A DNA stretch of 54,129 nt from an uncultured Christensenella sp. (GCA_910585055.1 CAJUBY010000011.1:1-54129), one strand, 5' to 3'; shown: positions 1 through 13,477, counted from the first letter of the stretch. The notes: generated by a model not told the origin, from the sequence alone. Made by a program: numbers and translations.

Positions 1-3311
<3,311 letters not shown>

Positions 3312-3323
3312 ACCGCCGCTCCT

Positions 3324-6300
3324 TTAATCTTCCTTATCGTCGTCGAAGTCGTCTTCGATATCCGCAAACGGATCGTCGATCTCGATTTCTTCGTTAAACA
3401 GGCTGCCGGACTGCTCGTCGCTTTCTTCTTCGTCTTCCAGTCCACCGAGAATATCCGTTTCCATTTCTATATCGTCGCCTTCGCCGAACAGCGAGCTGTC
3501 GTAATGCTTGGGCGTAGGTTCGTTGTCGTAAAGCACGGGATCGTCGTCCATGAGTTCCTTTATCCCGATCTCTTCCTTGTCCTCGGTTAGTACCTTTACG
3601 TCGAGCGCAAGCGCCTGCAATTCCTTGATAAGCACCTTAAACGATTCGGGTATACCCGGCTCGGAAACGTCCATACCGCGGATAATGCTGTCGTACGTTT
3701 TGGATCGTCCCGTAATATCGTCCGACTTGACCGTCATTATTTCCTGTAGCACATTTGCGGCGCCGTAAGCGTACAGCGCCCAAACTTCCATTTCTCCGAA
3801 ACGTTGACCGCCGTTCTGCGCCTTACCGCCGAGCGGCTGTTGGGTAACAAGCGAATACGGACCGGTAGAACGTGCGTGCATCTTGTCGTCGACAAGGTGA
3901 ATAAGCTTCAGCATATACATATATCCGACCGTCGCGCGGTTTTCGAACGGTTCGCCCGTCCTGCCGTCGTACATCTGTATCTTTCCGTCCACTTCGCCGT
4001 CGGGAGAAACGTATCCGTTATCTGCTAACAGCTTTTGTATATCCGATTCTATCGCGCCGTCGAATACCGGCGTAGCGACATTCCAACCCAAAGCCTTTGC
4101 AACAAGCCCCAAATGAACTTCCAAGACCTGACCTATATTCATACGGCTGGGAACGCCGAGCGGATTCAATACTATCTGCAACGGCGTACCGTCCGCCATG
4201 AACGGCATATCTTCTTCCGGCAGAACTCTGGAAATAACGCCTTTGTTACCGTGACGCCCGGCCATTTTGTCGCCGACCGATATCTTGCGCTTCTGCGCTA
4301 TATATACACGGACAAGCTTATTTACACCCGGCTTCATTTCGTCGCGGTTGGCACGGGTAAACACTTTTACGTCTACCACTATACCGCCTTCACCGTGCGG
4401 AACTTTAAGCGACGTATCGCGGACTTCTCGCGCTTTGTCGCCGAATATCGCACGGAGCAAACGTTCTTCCGGAGTAAGGTCGGTCTCGCCCTTGGGCGTT
4501 ACTTTACCGACGAGTATGTCGCCAGAATCTACCTCCGCGCCGATACGGATTATACCGTCGTCGTCGAGATTTTTAAGCGCTTCCGGACTTACGTTGGGAA
4601 TATCGCGCGTTATCTCTTCCGCACCGAGCTTGGTGTCGCGCGCCTCGGTTTCGTGTTTGTTGATATGGATGGACGTAAACACGTCGTCCTTTGCGATACG
4701 TTCGCTTATAAGGATAGCGTCTTCGTAGTTGTATCCTTCCCAGCCCATAAATCCGACAAGCACGTTTTTACCGAGTGCAAGCTCCGCCTGCGACGTGGAA
4801 TGCCCGTCGGCAAGTACCTGACCTTTCGTAACGCGGTCGCCTTTTGCGACGATCGCGCGTTGGTTGATACACGTGCCTTGGTTGGAACCGACAAACTTTT
4901 TGAGTATATACATCTGGCGATTGCCGCCGTCTTCGTTTACTATGATACGGTCGGCGTCCACGTAGTCCACCGTACCGGACGCGCGCGCTATGACCATAAC
5001 GCCGGAATCGTACGCTATCTTATGCTCGATACCCGTTCCGACGATAGGCGCTTCGGTACGCAAAAGCGGAACAGCCTGACGCTGCATGTTGGACGCCATA
5101 AGCGCACGGTGCGAGTCGTCGTTTTCGAGGAACGGTATGAGCGCCGTAGCGACGGAAACCATCTGCCGCGGCGATACGTCGATGTAATCTATACGGTCGC
5201 GCGAAACCTCTCCTATAAGATCGCGGTAACGCATCATGACACGCTCTTTGGCAAAACGGTTGTTTTCGTCGAGCGGTTCGCTCGCCTGAGCTATCATATA
5301 ACGGTCTTCTTCGTCCGCCGGCAGATAGTCTACTATGTCCGTAACGGTGTGTGTCGCCTTGTCCACTCTGCGGTACGGCGCTTCGATATAGCCGTATTCG
5401 TTGATACGCGCATAACTCGAAAGCGACGATATAAGACCTATATTCTGACCTTCGGGCGTTTCTATAGGGCACATACGCGAATAGTGCGTGTAATGAACGT
5501 CACGCACTTCGAAAGTTACGTGTTCGCGGTTGAGACCGCCGGGTCCCAAGGCGGACAGCTTGCGACGGTGCGTAAGCTCCGCGATGGGGTTTGTTTCGTC
5601 CATGAACTGCGAAAGTTGCGACGAACCGAAAAATTCCTTTATCGCGCTGGACACCGGACGCACGTTTATCAATGTCTGTGCGGTTATGTCCGATTCGGTC
5701 TGTATTTGCATACGCTCGCGCACAACGCGTTCCAAACGCGACATACCTATACGGAACTGGTTTTGCAGCAATTCGCCAACGCTGCGCACTCTGCGGTTGC
5801 CCAGGTGGTCGATGTTGTCACACGAACCGAAACCGCGGTGCAAGCCCATTATATAATTGACAGTCGCGATAACGTCTTCCACTACGATATTTTTGACTAT
5901 AAGATCGTCGATATGTTTGGAGCAAAGTTCCGCAAGTTTTTCGCGGTTGCCGTCCGCTTCGTCCATAAGACGTTTGAGTTCGGGATAGTAAACCATCTCG
6001 TTTATGCCGATCGACTTCGGATCGACGTCGATATAACCGGCAAGATCAACGTGGTTGTTGCCTATTATATTGAACTCTTTGCCGTCGTCGGCGATCACCC
6101 ATATCTCGTTGATACCGGCGTTTTGTATAGTAACGGCAAGCTCTTCGGTCAAAACGTCAGCGGACGTGTGGGTCTGCTTGTTTTCGGCACGGGCGTATAC
6201 CACGCCGTTTTCGTCTATGACGTCGCGCGCCACTCTGTATCCGTCCACACGGTAGCGGAGAGCCATTTTTTTGTTGTATTTATACCTGCCGACACGCGAA

Positions 6301-7166
6301 AGATCGTACTTGCGGCGGTCAAAGAACATTCCGTAAATAAACGATTTGATAGAGTCTATGGTAGGAGTTTCGCCGCTGCGCAGCTTGTGGTTCAGTTCCA
6401 AAAGCGCGCGCTCTTCGGTAAGCTCGTGCTTGTCCTCTTTGTCGCCGTAACGCGCGCACGTTACTTCTATCATAGGATCGTTGTCGAATATCTTTTTAAG
6501 CGCTTCTTCGGTTCCGAATCCGCTTTCGGTGACAGCCGACAAACAACTCAAAAGAACGGTCGCAAGCACCTTTTTCTGACGATCGACGCGCACCCACAGT
6601 ACACCGGCCGAATCCTCTTCGAATTCCAGCCACGCGCCGCGCGACGGAATGTTCTGCGCGCTGTAATGCGCCTGTCCGGTCTTGACGTCCTTTTTGTAAT
6701 CGAAGTATGCGCCGGGCGAGCGTACGAGCTGGCTTATAACGACACGCTCCGCACCGTTGATTATAAAAGAACCCGTCGGGGTCATGCGCGGCATATCGCC
6801 CATATACACTTCGCTGCGAGTGCTTTCGTCGGTCTCGCAGTTGTGCAGTCTGACCTTTACATACAGCGGAACCGCAAACGTTGCGTCACGGTCCTTGCAC
6901 TCTTTTTCGGTATAATTGCGTTTTTGGCTGTTTCCCTCGCGGTACCCGAGATAATAATCCTCGAAAAACAGTTCCACGCGGTTGGAATAATCGGTGATCG
7001 GCGAAAAATCACGTAAAACCTCGCGAATTCCGTTATCGATAAAATCGTTGTAAGACTTTTTCTGCACTTCGACCAAGTCCGGCATGTCTATAACTTCGTG
7101 GATCTGCGCAAAAGACATGCGCTCCGTATTGCCGTATTTAACCTTGGAAATCTTTCTGTCAGTCAT
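3324..7166 (-). CDS. rpoB: RNA polymerase subunit beta
   Basis: Beta subunit of RNA polymerase, 1280 residues, a usual length for Bacillota. It starts with MTDRKISKVKYG after a TAGGAG ribosome site. The rifampicin-pocket segment GSSQLSQFMDETNP is at about residues 511-527, followed by THRRKLSALGPGGL. The residues usually changed in resistance (D of FMDE, H of THRR, S of LSAL) are wild-type. KMAGRHGNKGVI and the segment ending in GQVLE mark the C-terminal half. The last ~50 residues are very acidic (ending FDDDKED). Transcription runs into rpoC. The gene is preceded by a pullulanase operon and a terminator instead of rplJ-rplL, and has its own promoter. Confidence 0.99.
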   Translation of the reverse strand: MTDRKISKVKYGNTERMSFAQIHEVIDMPDLVEVQKKSYNDFIDNGIREVLRDFSPITDYSNRVELFFEDYYLGYREGNSQKRNYTEKECKDRDATFAVPLYVKVRLHNCETDESTRSEVYMGDMPRMTPTGSFIINGAERVVISQLVRSPGAYFDYKKDVKTGQAHYSAQNIPSRGAWLEFEEDSAGVLWVRVDRQKKVLATVLLSCLSAVTESGFGTEEALKKIFDNDPMIEVTCARYGDKEDKHELTEERALLELNHKLRSGETPTIDSIKSFIYGMFFDRRKYDLSRVGRYKYNKKMALRYRVDGYRVARDVIDENGVVYARAENKQTHTSADVLTEELAVTIQNAGINEIWVIADDGKEFNIIGNNHVDLAGYIDVDPKSIGINEMVYYPELKRLMDEADGNREKLAELCSKHIDDLIVKNIVVEDVIATVNYIMGLHRGFGSCDNIDHLGNRRVRSVGELLQNQFRIGMSRLERVVRERMQIQTESDITAQTLINVRPVSSAIKEFFGSSQLSQFMDETNPIAELTHRRKLSALGPGGLNREHVTFEVRDVHYTHYSRMCPIETPEGQNIGLISSLSSYARINEYGYIEAPYRRVDKATHTVTDIVDYLPADEEDRYMIAQASEPLDENNRFAKERVMMRYRDLIGEVSRDRIDYIDVSPRQMVSVATALIPFLENDDSHRALMASNMQRQAVPLLRTEAPIVGTGIEHKIAYDSGVMVIARASGTVDYVDADRIIVNEDGGNRQMYILKKFVGSNQGTCINQRAIVAKGDRVTKGQVLADGHSTSQAELALGKNVLVGFMGWEGYNYEDAILISERIAKDDVFTSIHINKHETEARDTKLGAEEITRDIPNVSPEALKNLDDDGIIRIGAEVDSGDILVGKVTPKGETDLTPEERLLRAIFGDKAREVRDTSLKVPHGEGGIVVDVKVFTRANRDEMKPGVNKLVRVYIAQKRKISVGDKMAGRHGNKGVISRVLPEEDMPFMADGTPLQIVLNPLGVPSRMNIGQVLEVHLGLVAKALGWNVATPVFDGAIESDIQKLLADNGYVSPDGEVDGKIQMYDGRTGEPFENRATVGYMYMLKLIHLVDDKMHARSTGPYSLVTQQPLGGKAQNGGQRFGEMEVWALYAYGAANVLQEIMTVKSDDITGRSKTYDSIIRGMDVSEPGIPESFKVLIKELQALALDVKVLTEDKEEIGIKELMDDDPVLYDNEPTPKHYDSSLFGEGDDIEMETDILGGLEDEEESDEQSGSLFNEEIEIDDPFADIEDDFDDDKED

Positions 7167-7383
7167 ACAAACTCCTATAATAAGGTTATTAGTGATATCA
7201 ATCGACCGGATATGCCGGTAAAAATAAATAAATTCGGAATATCAAACGCGCAAAAACGGAGCGGATATCTTCCGCACCGCGAAAAACGTCGTTTTAAATC
7301 AGAACCGTGATAGACAACCGAATCTGCACTCTTTGTCCTTTAATTACGCCGTACACCCAAAACGGCATACTACGCATTATGTA
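7167..7383 (-). other. Long 5' leader of rpoBC, no gene
   Basis: About 210 nt lie between the predicted rpoB transcription start and its ATG. On the minus strand I see several short hairpins (GCCGT..ACGGC; GCGGA..TCCGC; ACCGG CATA TCCGGT), but no recognised riboswitch or ribosomal-protein binding leader. No credible small ORF is seen. Together with the promoter and the upstream terminator this accounts for the 396-bp gap between rpoB and the pullulanase gene. Confidence 0.5.
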
Positions 7384-7412
7384 ATTCTATCACAAAATGT
7401 CAACACTGTCAA
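7384..7412 (-). promoter_or_regulatory. rpoBC sigma-A promoter
   Basis: On the minus strand, TTGACA (7407-7412), a 17-bp spacer and TAGAAT (7384-7389). A second TTGACA lies inside the spacer (7398-7403) with a weaker ATAATG 17 bp downstream, so two staggered start sites are possible. The position downstream of the 7505-7537 terminator fits the start of an independent rpoBC unit. Confidence 0.8.
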
Positions 7413-7504
7413 ACATATAGACTGTATATTTTTAAAATTTTTTTAAAAATATACAGAAAAATAGCGTGGCCATAGCTTACGGCGACTTATCTACATAACG
7501 GCAC

Positions 7505-7537
7505 GCAAAAAGCCGACTGTTCAAGCCGGCTTTTTGC
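7505..7537 (-). terminator. Rho-independent terminator of the glucan operon
   Basis: Perfect 11-bp stem GCAAAAAGCCG / CGGCTTTTTGC with an 11-nt loop, 26 bp past the pullulanase stop. The run of T in the stem end serves both strands, so it separates the glucan operon from rpoBC. Confidence 0.85.
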
Positions 7538-7562
7538 GGTGAAATTTACTTATAACAACGCT

Positions 7563-10500
7563 TTACTCGCCGGATTCTGCTTTTCCGTAGGAGCTGTCTG
7601 CATTCGTCCCGTCGGATTCGGAACCGCCTCCGTAAGTGTCTGCCGCGTCCGATCCGCCGTCGTCCGCTTTACCGTCGCCGTTCCGCTTACCCGATCTTTT
7701 CTTTTTGGAATATAAAACGGCAAACACGGCGCCGCCGGCGACAAGCGCCGCGGCAGGTATCCCTATGCCCAGCCCGAGAGCCAGACCGTTAGTATCGCCG
7801 CCTTCGGTCTTACCGTCGGAAACAGGCTTAAAATCTTTGAATATAATGTCGTTGAATCCGTACAGCGCTTTATCGGTCAGATCCCCGACCATTATCAAAG
7901 TCGAAAGAGGTTCGACAGTGACCGTACTGCCTTTAAACACCGACAAAGCCTGCGTCGACGCATGTTTGCCGTTAACGATAACGTCGTATTCACCTTGCGG
8001 CACGGAAACTTGGCGCGCGGAAGTGTTTGTATTGAACAAAACTACGGCAAACGACATACTGTCGGGATCTTTGACCATATACGACGCTATTCCGTCGCCG
8101 TTGGTGCCGTCGATAAAGAATAGGTTTTGCTTTAAAACCGAACGCGAAGATATACGGAACTGCGGATACGACTTTTTGACTGCGATCATACCTTTGTAGA
8201 AATCAACTGTTTCCCTGTTTTCATCCAACAGGTCCCAGTTCACAGCGTTTACCGAGTCCGGAGATTTGTACGAATTGTCGGAAAAGATATATTCCGGGTC
8301 GGTATTCCATGCGTACGGTCTGTTGTCGTATTCGGAGTTTTCGTACATACCGGTATCTTTGTTGAATGTAGCCGGTGTCGGCTTACTGCGCAGCATTTCT
8401 TCGCCGGCAAGGAAAAAGCTTGCCCCCTGACTTGTCAATACAGACGCCGCAGCCATACGGTACATAGCTTTTACCGACTCGGCATCGGTCGACGCAGGCA
8501 CGGACACGTTCATTTTATCCCAGAGTGTGGAATTGTCGTGTGCCGAAATGTAATTTACGTTTTGCGTTGGATTTAACGCGAACGACGATTTTTGCAATAT
8601 GGAATATTTCGTATAAACGTTGGTGCCTCCCGCGGCGCCGACGTACACAGCCGCTTCTCGGCCTTTAAGACCGGTCATGAATCCGCGCTCGGCAATGTCG
8701 AAAACACCGCCTTTCAATCCGTCACGCAGTATGTCGTCGAACACCGCTATATTCGGCATCTTTTGAGCATTCGCCATTTTTGCTTGATCCGATGCAGGCA
8801 AACCGTTGGAACCGGCATCCCAGCCCTCGCCGTAGATCATTACGTCGGGATTGATCTTCGAAAGCTCGGCGTAGATCGCATTCATTGTATCGATATCGTG
8901 AAGTCCCATAAGATCGAAACGGAACCCGTCTATCTTATATTCCTCCGTCCAATATTTGACGGAATCTATCATGAACTTACGGAACATAAACCGCTCGGAC
9001 GCGGTCTCGTTTCCGCAGCCGGAACCGTTTAAAAATTTACCGTCCGCATTTGTACGGAAATAATATCCGGGAACGAGCGCCTCGAAGTTAGACGACGGAG
9101 CGCTGCTTACATGGTTGTAAACGACGTCCATTATTACCTGAATGCCGGCGTTGTGCAGCGCCATGACCATTTTCTTCATTTCGACGACGCGCGCACTGCC
9201 GTCGGCAGGGTCTGACGAATACGATCCTTCCGGCATGTTGTAATTGAGCGGATCGTATCCCCAATTATATTCGCCCATTTTGTTATAAGTCGCACGCGTA
9301 AAGTTTTCGTCCACAGACGCAAAATCGAACAGCGGCTGAAAATGCACCTGTGTCACGCCCAGCTCTTTTATATGGTCCAACGCCGTCGCCTGACCTTTGC
9401 CGTTAACCGTGCCGGTTTCGGTAAGCCCCAAAAACTTGCCGCGGTTGGCTACGCTTACGCCCGAACTTTCGTGTATAGTCAGATCGCGCAGCTGCGCCTC
9501 GTAGATGACCGCGGCCGACATGGCTTTTGCCGTCGAACCGTAATCGGGTATACTGTGTTTCGATGGATCGTTCCAACCGTCCGGATCGGTAGTATCAAGA
9601 TCGATTATCATTCCTCGCCCGCCGTTTCTGCCGCCGCTACGCGCGTACGGATCAACGATCTCGGTAACGGAGCTGCCGATACCCACCGAATAAGTGTAAT
9701 ATTTGCCGTTAAGATCACCTGCGACTTCAGCCGTCCAAACGCCTTTTTCGCCCAAAACCATACCGTGTTTTTGCGCGGAGATATCGTCCGTGTCGCCGTT
9801 TGCGTAAATATTAAGCGTTACCTCGCTTGCTATCGGCGACCATACGCGGAAAGTGCTCTTCTCCGGAGTGTATTCGACACCGAGCGATCCGTCGTAACCG
9901 TAAGCGGACGTAAATTCATCTATATCGTATAACGAAGTTTTGGCAACTTCCTTGGGCGAAAAGTTTACTTCTTTATCGAACGGTTCCGCTATGTCGTAAA
10001 TCGTATAGGTTTTGGCAAAGTCGAAATCCACAGTCAAGTCGATATAAGCATACGCTTTATCCGCCGTCTGTTCTGTCACTTCGAGCCTGCCGCATTCCGT
10101 ATCGTTTTCGTCCCTCAAAACAAAAAGCGACGATGTCGTTATCTTTTGAGACGTAGTAAAATATACGGTCTCGAAGTCCTCGAAGCTTGCCTGCAAGATC
10201 TTTATAGACATCGCGTCCTCCACCGTATAATATACGGTCTCTATGTCCTGAACGATGTAGACGGTAACGGCATTGTCCTTTATTTTGCTGCCGTCCACAT
10301 GCATATCCGCAGTCTGATCGCTCCACTTATCTCCGCCCTGACGCACTATAACGCCTATAGCCTTTGCTAGTGCCGTATCCACGCTATCGACGACGGTCGT
10401 CATGGTCTTCCACTTTTTGCCTTCGTATCCGGGAAATTCGACAGTACCGGCATTAAAATCATGGTCGTTTAAAGCGCCGTCGCCGGCAGGCATTGCCCAG

Positions 10501-10751
10501 ATCCACATATCGTAATCCGCGTAATCGCCTTTCGGACGGTAATAATTTACGGTAAGCGTAACGCTTTCGCCTGTCACTGCGCTTGCCGACACGCCGTTTT
10601 TACCGCTTACGGTCTTGTCGTTCTTTACCGATTCGGCATCCGCAGCCGCTGCTCCGCCCAAAGGGATCGACAGCACGACCAATAGCGCGGTCAAAAACCA
10701 TATCAACAGCACTTTCGGCATATGTAATGCGGCATATCTTTTAAAACTCAT
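7563..10751 (-). CDS. pulA: Type I pullulanase, secreted and membrane-anchored
   Basis: Debranching enzyme (glycoside hydrolase family 13) cutting alpha-1,6 links in pullulan, glycogen or starch at the cell surface; 1062 residues. There is an N-terminal signal segment (hydrophobic ~12-36), then a CBM41-like starch-binding domain (VTLTVNYYRPKGDYADYDMW), an Ig-like stretch and a CBM48-like domain (FRVWSPIASEVTLNIY). The catalytic barrel has the pullulanase signature YNWGYDP (~493-500) and the four family regions: DVVYNH (~540), DGFRFDLMG (~606, nucleophile Asp), GEGWD (~639, acid Glu) and SAHDN (~735). Near the C-terminus a glycine/alanine-rich membrane helix (~987-1015) is followed by KKKR and a hydrophilic Gly/Ser/Asp tail. 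SD AAGGAG; it begins 12 bp after the amylase stop, in the same operon. Confidence 0.93.
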   Translation of the reverse strand: MSFKRYAALHMPKVLLIWFLTALLVVLSIPLGGAAAADAESVKNDKTVSGKNGVSASAVTGESVTLTVNYYRPKGDYADYDMWIWAMPAGDGALNDHDFNAGTVEFPGYEGKKWKTMTTVVDSVDTALAKAIGVIVRQGGDKWSDQTADMHVDGSKIKDNAVTVYIVQDIETVYYTVEDAMSIKILQASFEDFETVYFTTSQKITTSSLFVLRDENDTECGRLEVTEQTADKAYAYIDLTVDFDFAKTYTIYDIAEPFDKEVNFSPKEVAKTSLYDIDEFTSAYGYDGSLGVEYTPEKSTFRVWSPIASEVTLNIYANGDTDDISAQKHGMVLGEKGVWTAEVAGDLNGKYYTYSVGIGSSVTEIVDPYARSGGRNGGRGMIIDLDTTDPDGWNDPSKHSIPDYGSTAKAMSAAVIYEAQLRDLTIHESSGVSVANRGKFLGLTETGTVNGKGQATALDHIKELGVTQVHFQPLFDFASVDENFTRATYNKMGEYNWGYDPLNYNMPEGSYSSDPADGSARVVEMKKMVMALHNAGIQVIMDVVYNHVSSAPSSNFEALVPGYYFRTNADGKFLNGSGCGNETASERFMFRKFMIDSVKYWTEEYKIDGFRFDLMGLHDIDTMNAIYAELSKINPDVMIYGEGWDAGSNGLPASDQAKMANAQKMPNIAVFDDILRDGLKGGVFDIAERGFMTGLKGREAAVYVGAAGGTNVYTKYSILQKSSFALNPTQNVNYISAHDNSTLWDKMNVSVPASTDAESVKAMYRMAAASVLTSQGASFFLAGEEMLRSKPTPATFNKDTGMYENSEYDNRPYAWNTDPEYIFSDNSYKSPDSVNAVNWDLLDENRETVDFYKGMIAVKKSYPQFRISSRSVLKQNLFFIDGTNGDGIASYMVKDPDSMSFAVVLFNTNTSARQVSVPQGEYDVIVNGKHASTQALSVFKGSTVTVEPLSTLIMVGDLTDKALYGFNDIIFKDFKPVSDGKTEGGDTNGLALGLGIGIPAAALVAGGAVFAVLYSKKKRSGKRNGDGKADDGGSDAADTYGGGSESDGTNADSSYGKAESGE

Positions 10752-10763
10752 AATTTCGTCTCC

Positions 10764-12548
10764 TTACCCTTTGACACGTACGCTTTCCGCGGTTTTTTTA
10801 AGCACCGCAACAGTGCCGGCGGAAAGATTCAGTTTTTTCGATCCGCTCATAAACGATACATTTCCGCCGTTCGCCTTGAGCATCCCGACTATCTTGTACC
10901 CGTCCAGAACGGACGCGTCGATCGATACCGACTTATCGCCTATATTATCGACTATGATCACTTCTTCTTCGCCCCATTTCAGCGAGTACGCCGCCACCGT
11001 TTTATTCAAAGCGTTGACTTCGGAAAGGTTGCTGTTTTGGTCGAGACCGCTATCTGCGTTCACCTGCGACATCAACTGCAATTTGCCCGAAGCGGATACG
11101 GCATACGGCGTCATCGTTCCTCGTCCTATCTCGGGGAAACGGTTGCGCAGTTTGATCGCCTGTCTGTAATACGACAATACCGAATCTTTGTCGTCCGTCT
11201 GATCTTTGACAGAACCCAACACCTGCTGTCCTTTGAAATTTGCGCCGTCGGGCTGTTGTATTTCGCCGTGCTCGCCGTCGCCCCAATTAAACGGCAGTCT
11301 GCGATTGGGATCGCTGCCGCTGCCTGCCGCGCCTATCTCTTCGCCGTAATATATATAAGGATTGCCGGGCATAAGCAAATACAGCCCGGCGGCTTTTTTG
11401 ATTCGTACCGGGTCGTAGCGCATAGAGCCTGCGGAACGGTCGGAATCGTGGTTAGACAGAAAATTGGACATAAGCGCATATGACGATGTGTTGTCTATGA
11501 CCGTCTGATGCGCTGCGATATTGGATACAAGCCCGGCGCCGCCGCGCTGCGACGTACCGTTAACTGCCGTTGCGTAACTGCCGCTGTAAGTAAAGTTGAA
11601 ATTCGTCATGCCGGTCTCGTAAAACTTTTCTATAGCCGTCGCACTGCCCCAGACCTCGCCTACATTGTAGCAGTATCTTTCTATGCCGTCGCCTTCTTTA
11701 CCGTAGACCTGCGCGCCCTTTTCGTTACAGTAATCGTTGAACCACGTCCAAAACTCTATATTTTCATTATCCAAGCTGTTACCGCTGTCGCCGTAAGCAT
11801 ACGGTACCGCATCCAAACGGAACGATCTGACTCCGTGATCTTCCACCCAAAAATCCACGGTTTCCGTGATATGCGCACGGACGTCGGCATTATCCAAATT
11901 GAGATCGGGCATTGCCGAATCGAAATTACCGAGATACCAGTAATCGGTCGTTCCCGATATTTGATACCATTTTTCGCCCGGGCGAGAATCGGCGCGCACT
12001 ATATTGTATCGTGCCATATCCGGATCGGTCTCGGGATCGTAACCGCGCTTAGCGGCGCGTTCCGCACTCTTGAACCAGGCGTGCTGCGAAGAAGAATGGT
12101 TGAGCACCAGATCGATCTGCAACCATATGCCGCGATCGTTACACGCAGATACAAGCTCGTCGAAGTCCCCGATCGTACCGTAACGCGGATTTACGCTCAT
12201 GTAGTCTATCACGTCGTAACCGTGATACGAAGGAGAATTCTGTATAGGCATGAGCCAGATCCCGTTTATACCGAGATCGGTATCGGTAGTATCGTCACCG
12301 TCGTTAAGATAATCGAGGTTATCGATAAGACCGCGCAAATCGCCTATCCCGTCGCCGTTGCCGTCGGCGAAAGACCTTACGAATATCTCGTAATAAGTTC
12401 TGCAATGATCCTGCGGAATATTGTAAGCGGAATCGGTGTTTCCCAACATATTCGTTCCGTCGGTACTTTCACCGCCGCCGCACCCGACAAGCGGCATCGT
12501 TACAAGTACCGCCGCCGACAGGATAGCCGAAATTTTTTTGAGTTTCAT
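10764..12548 (-). CDS. Alpha-amylase family lipoprotein (GH13)
   Basis: Predicted extracellular alpha-glucan hydrolase, 594 residues, tethered by lipid. I place the start at 12548 (MKLKKISAILSAAVLV), preceded by GAGGGAG; the 15 in-frame codons further upstream lack an SD and would bury the signal peptide. The lipobox is LVGC, giving a mature N-terminal Cys. GH13 regions are visible: DLVLNH (~144), FRLDAVPY (~241, nucleophile Asp), VGEVW (~295, acid Glu), SNHDSDR (~364). A C-terminal beta domain follows. The exact specificity (alpha-amylase, neopullulanase or maltogenic) cannot be read from these motifs. Its place between malG and pulA supports starch or maltodextrin use. Confidence 0.88.
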   Translation of the reverse strand: MKLKKISAILSAAVLVTMPLVGCGGGESTDGTNMLGNTDSAYNIPQDHCRTYYEIFVRSFADGNGDGIGDLRGLIDNLDYLNDGDDTTDTDLGINGIWLMPIQNSPSYHGYDVIDYMSVNPRYGTIGDFDELVSACNDRGIWLQIDLVLNHSSSQHAWFKSAERAAKRGYDPETDPDMARYNIVRADSRPGEKWYQISGTTDYWYLGNFDSAMPDLNLDNADVRAHITETVDFWVEDHGVRSFRLDAVPYAYGDSGNSLDNENIEFWTWFNDYCNEKGAQVYGKEGDGIERYCYNVGEVWGSATAIEKFYETGMTNFNFTYSGSYATAVNGTSQRGGAGLVSNIAAHQTVIDNTSSYALMSNFLSNHDSDRSAGSMRYDPVRIKKAAGLYLLMPGNPYIYYGEEIGAAGSGSDPNRRLPFNWGDGEHGEIQQPDGANFKGQQVLGSVKDQTDDKDSVLSYYRQAIKLRNRFPEIGRGTMTPYAVSASGKLQLMSQVNADSGLDQNSNLSEVNALNKTVAAYSLKWGEEEVIIVDNIGDKSVSIDASVLDGYKIVGMLKANGGNVSFMSGSKKLNLSAGTVAVLKKTAESVRVKG

Positions 12549-12628
12549 AACTCCCTCACATTTTAAATAATAAGCGGATTGTTGGGCATACATCGCACAG
12601 CCGTATGCCTAGATATAAATTTACAAGT

Positions 12629-13477
12629 CTAACCTTTGGCTGCGCCGCCGGTGATACCTGCCACGTAAAACCTTTGCATAAGCAGGAACAGAAGAACAAT
12701 GGGGATCGAGATCAACACGCCGCCTGCGCAGAACCGCGTAAACATAGTTACCTGCAACGTGTTTTCGGACACCCAGCGCCTGAGCCCGACTGCTACCGTA
12801 TAATTTTTGGAAGAACCCAAAAATACGCTTGCCATAATGTAGTCGCACCAAGGGCTTATAAACGTAGTCAATATCGTATATACGATTATAGGTTTGCTGA
12901 GCGGAATTATCATCTGCCAGAATATGCGGTTTTTGGTAGCCCCGTCAATTCGCGCGGCTTCGTCTATCGCCATGGGAACGGTATCGAAAAATCCTTTTAC
13001 TATATAATATCCCGTACCCGATCCAAGCGAGTATGCCAGCATCAACCCGATAAGATTATCGTTCAATTCGAAAGCGCCGAAAATGTAATAAAGCGCGATG
13101 AGCGACATAAATCCCGGAAACAGTCCCAGCAAAAGCGAAATGTTCATCAGCAGTTTACGCGTCTTAAAACGCAGCCGCGAAAGCGCATACGAAACCATAA
13201 GCACAAACAATGTGGAGATCACGCACGAACCTGCGGCCACAAACAGCGTATTCAGCACCCATCTGCCGTAAGGATAATTTTTATCGGTGAACAGCAGTTT
13301 AAAGTTGTCCATCGTAAATTTCGTAGGAAACACGGTTGCGGACGCCATACCGGTATTTGTGTCGAACGCGCGCATTATCATCCACAGCAGCGGAAACAGC
13401 CAAATGACGACCATGACCGACAGCACGATGTATATTACCGTATCGGACAAGATACGTTTCGATCTTAAGCCCATCAT
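12629..13477 (-). CDS. malG: Maltose/maltodextrin ABC transporter permease MalG
   Basis: Inner-membrane permease of a sugar importer, 282 residues, six predicted membrane helices. The cytoplasmic EAA loop that docks the ATPase is EAARIDGATKNRIFWQMIIP (~167-186). Its ATG (13477) overlaps the malF stop by 4 bases (ATGA), so the two are translationally coupled. The pair forms the membrane pore for the MalE-bound sugar. No ATPase gene is in the cluster; in Gram-positives a shared MsmK/MalK encoded elsewhere usually serves this role. Confidence 0.92.
   Translation of the reverse strand: MMGLRSKRILSDTVIYIVLSVMVVIWLFPLLWMIMRAFDTNTGMASATVFPTKFTMDNFKLLFTDKNYPYGRWVLNTLFVAAGSCVISTLFVLMVSYALSRLRFKTRKLLMNISLLLGLFPGFMSLIALYYIFGAFELNDNLIGLMLAYSLGSGTGYYIVKGFFDTVPMAIDEAARIDGATKNRIFWQMIIPLSKPIIVYTILTTFISPWCDYIMASVFLGSSKNYTVAVGLRRWVSENTLQVTMFTRFCAGGVLISIPIVLLFLLMQRFYVAGITGGAAKG

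Noticed and set aside
5520..5640. Rifampicin-resistance substitution in rpoB
   Set aside because: The classic D, H and S positions are wild-type; the HYTHY variant further on looks like ordinary lineage variation.
4035..7016. A 993-codon open frame antisense to rpoB, and a 572-codon one antisense to rpoC (114-1832)
   Set aside because: The composition is a mirror of the sense codons, with no ribosome site or domains, and the sense strand is unambiguous rpoB/rpoC.
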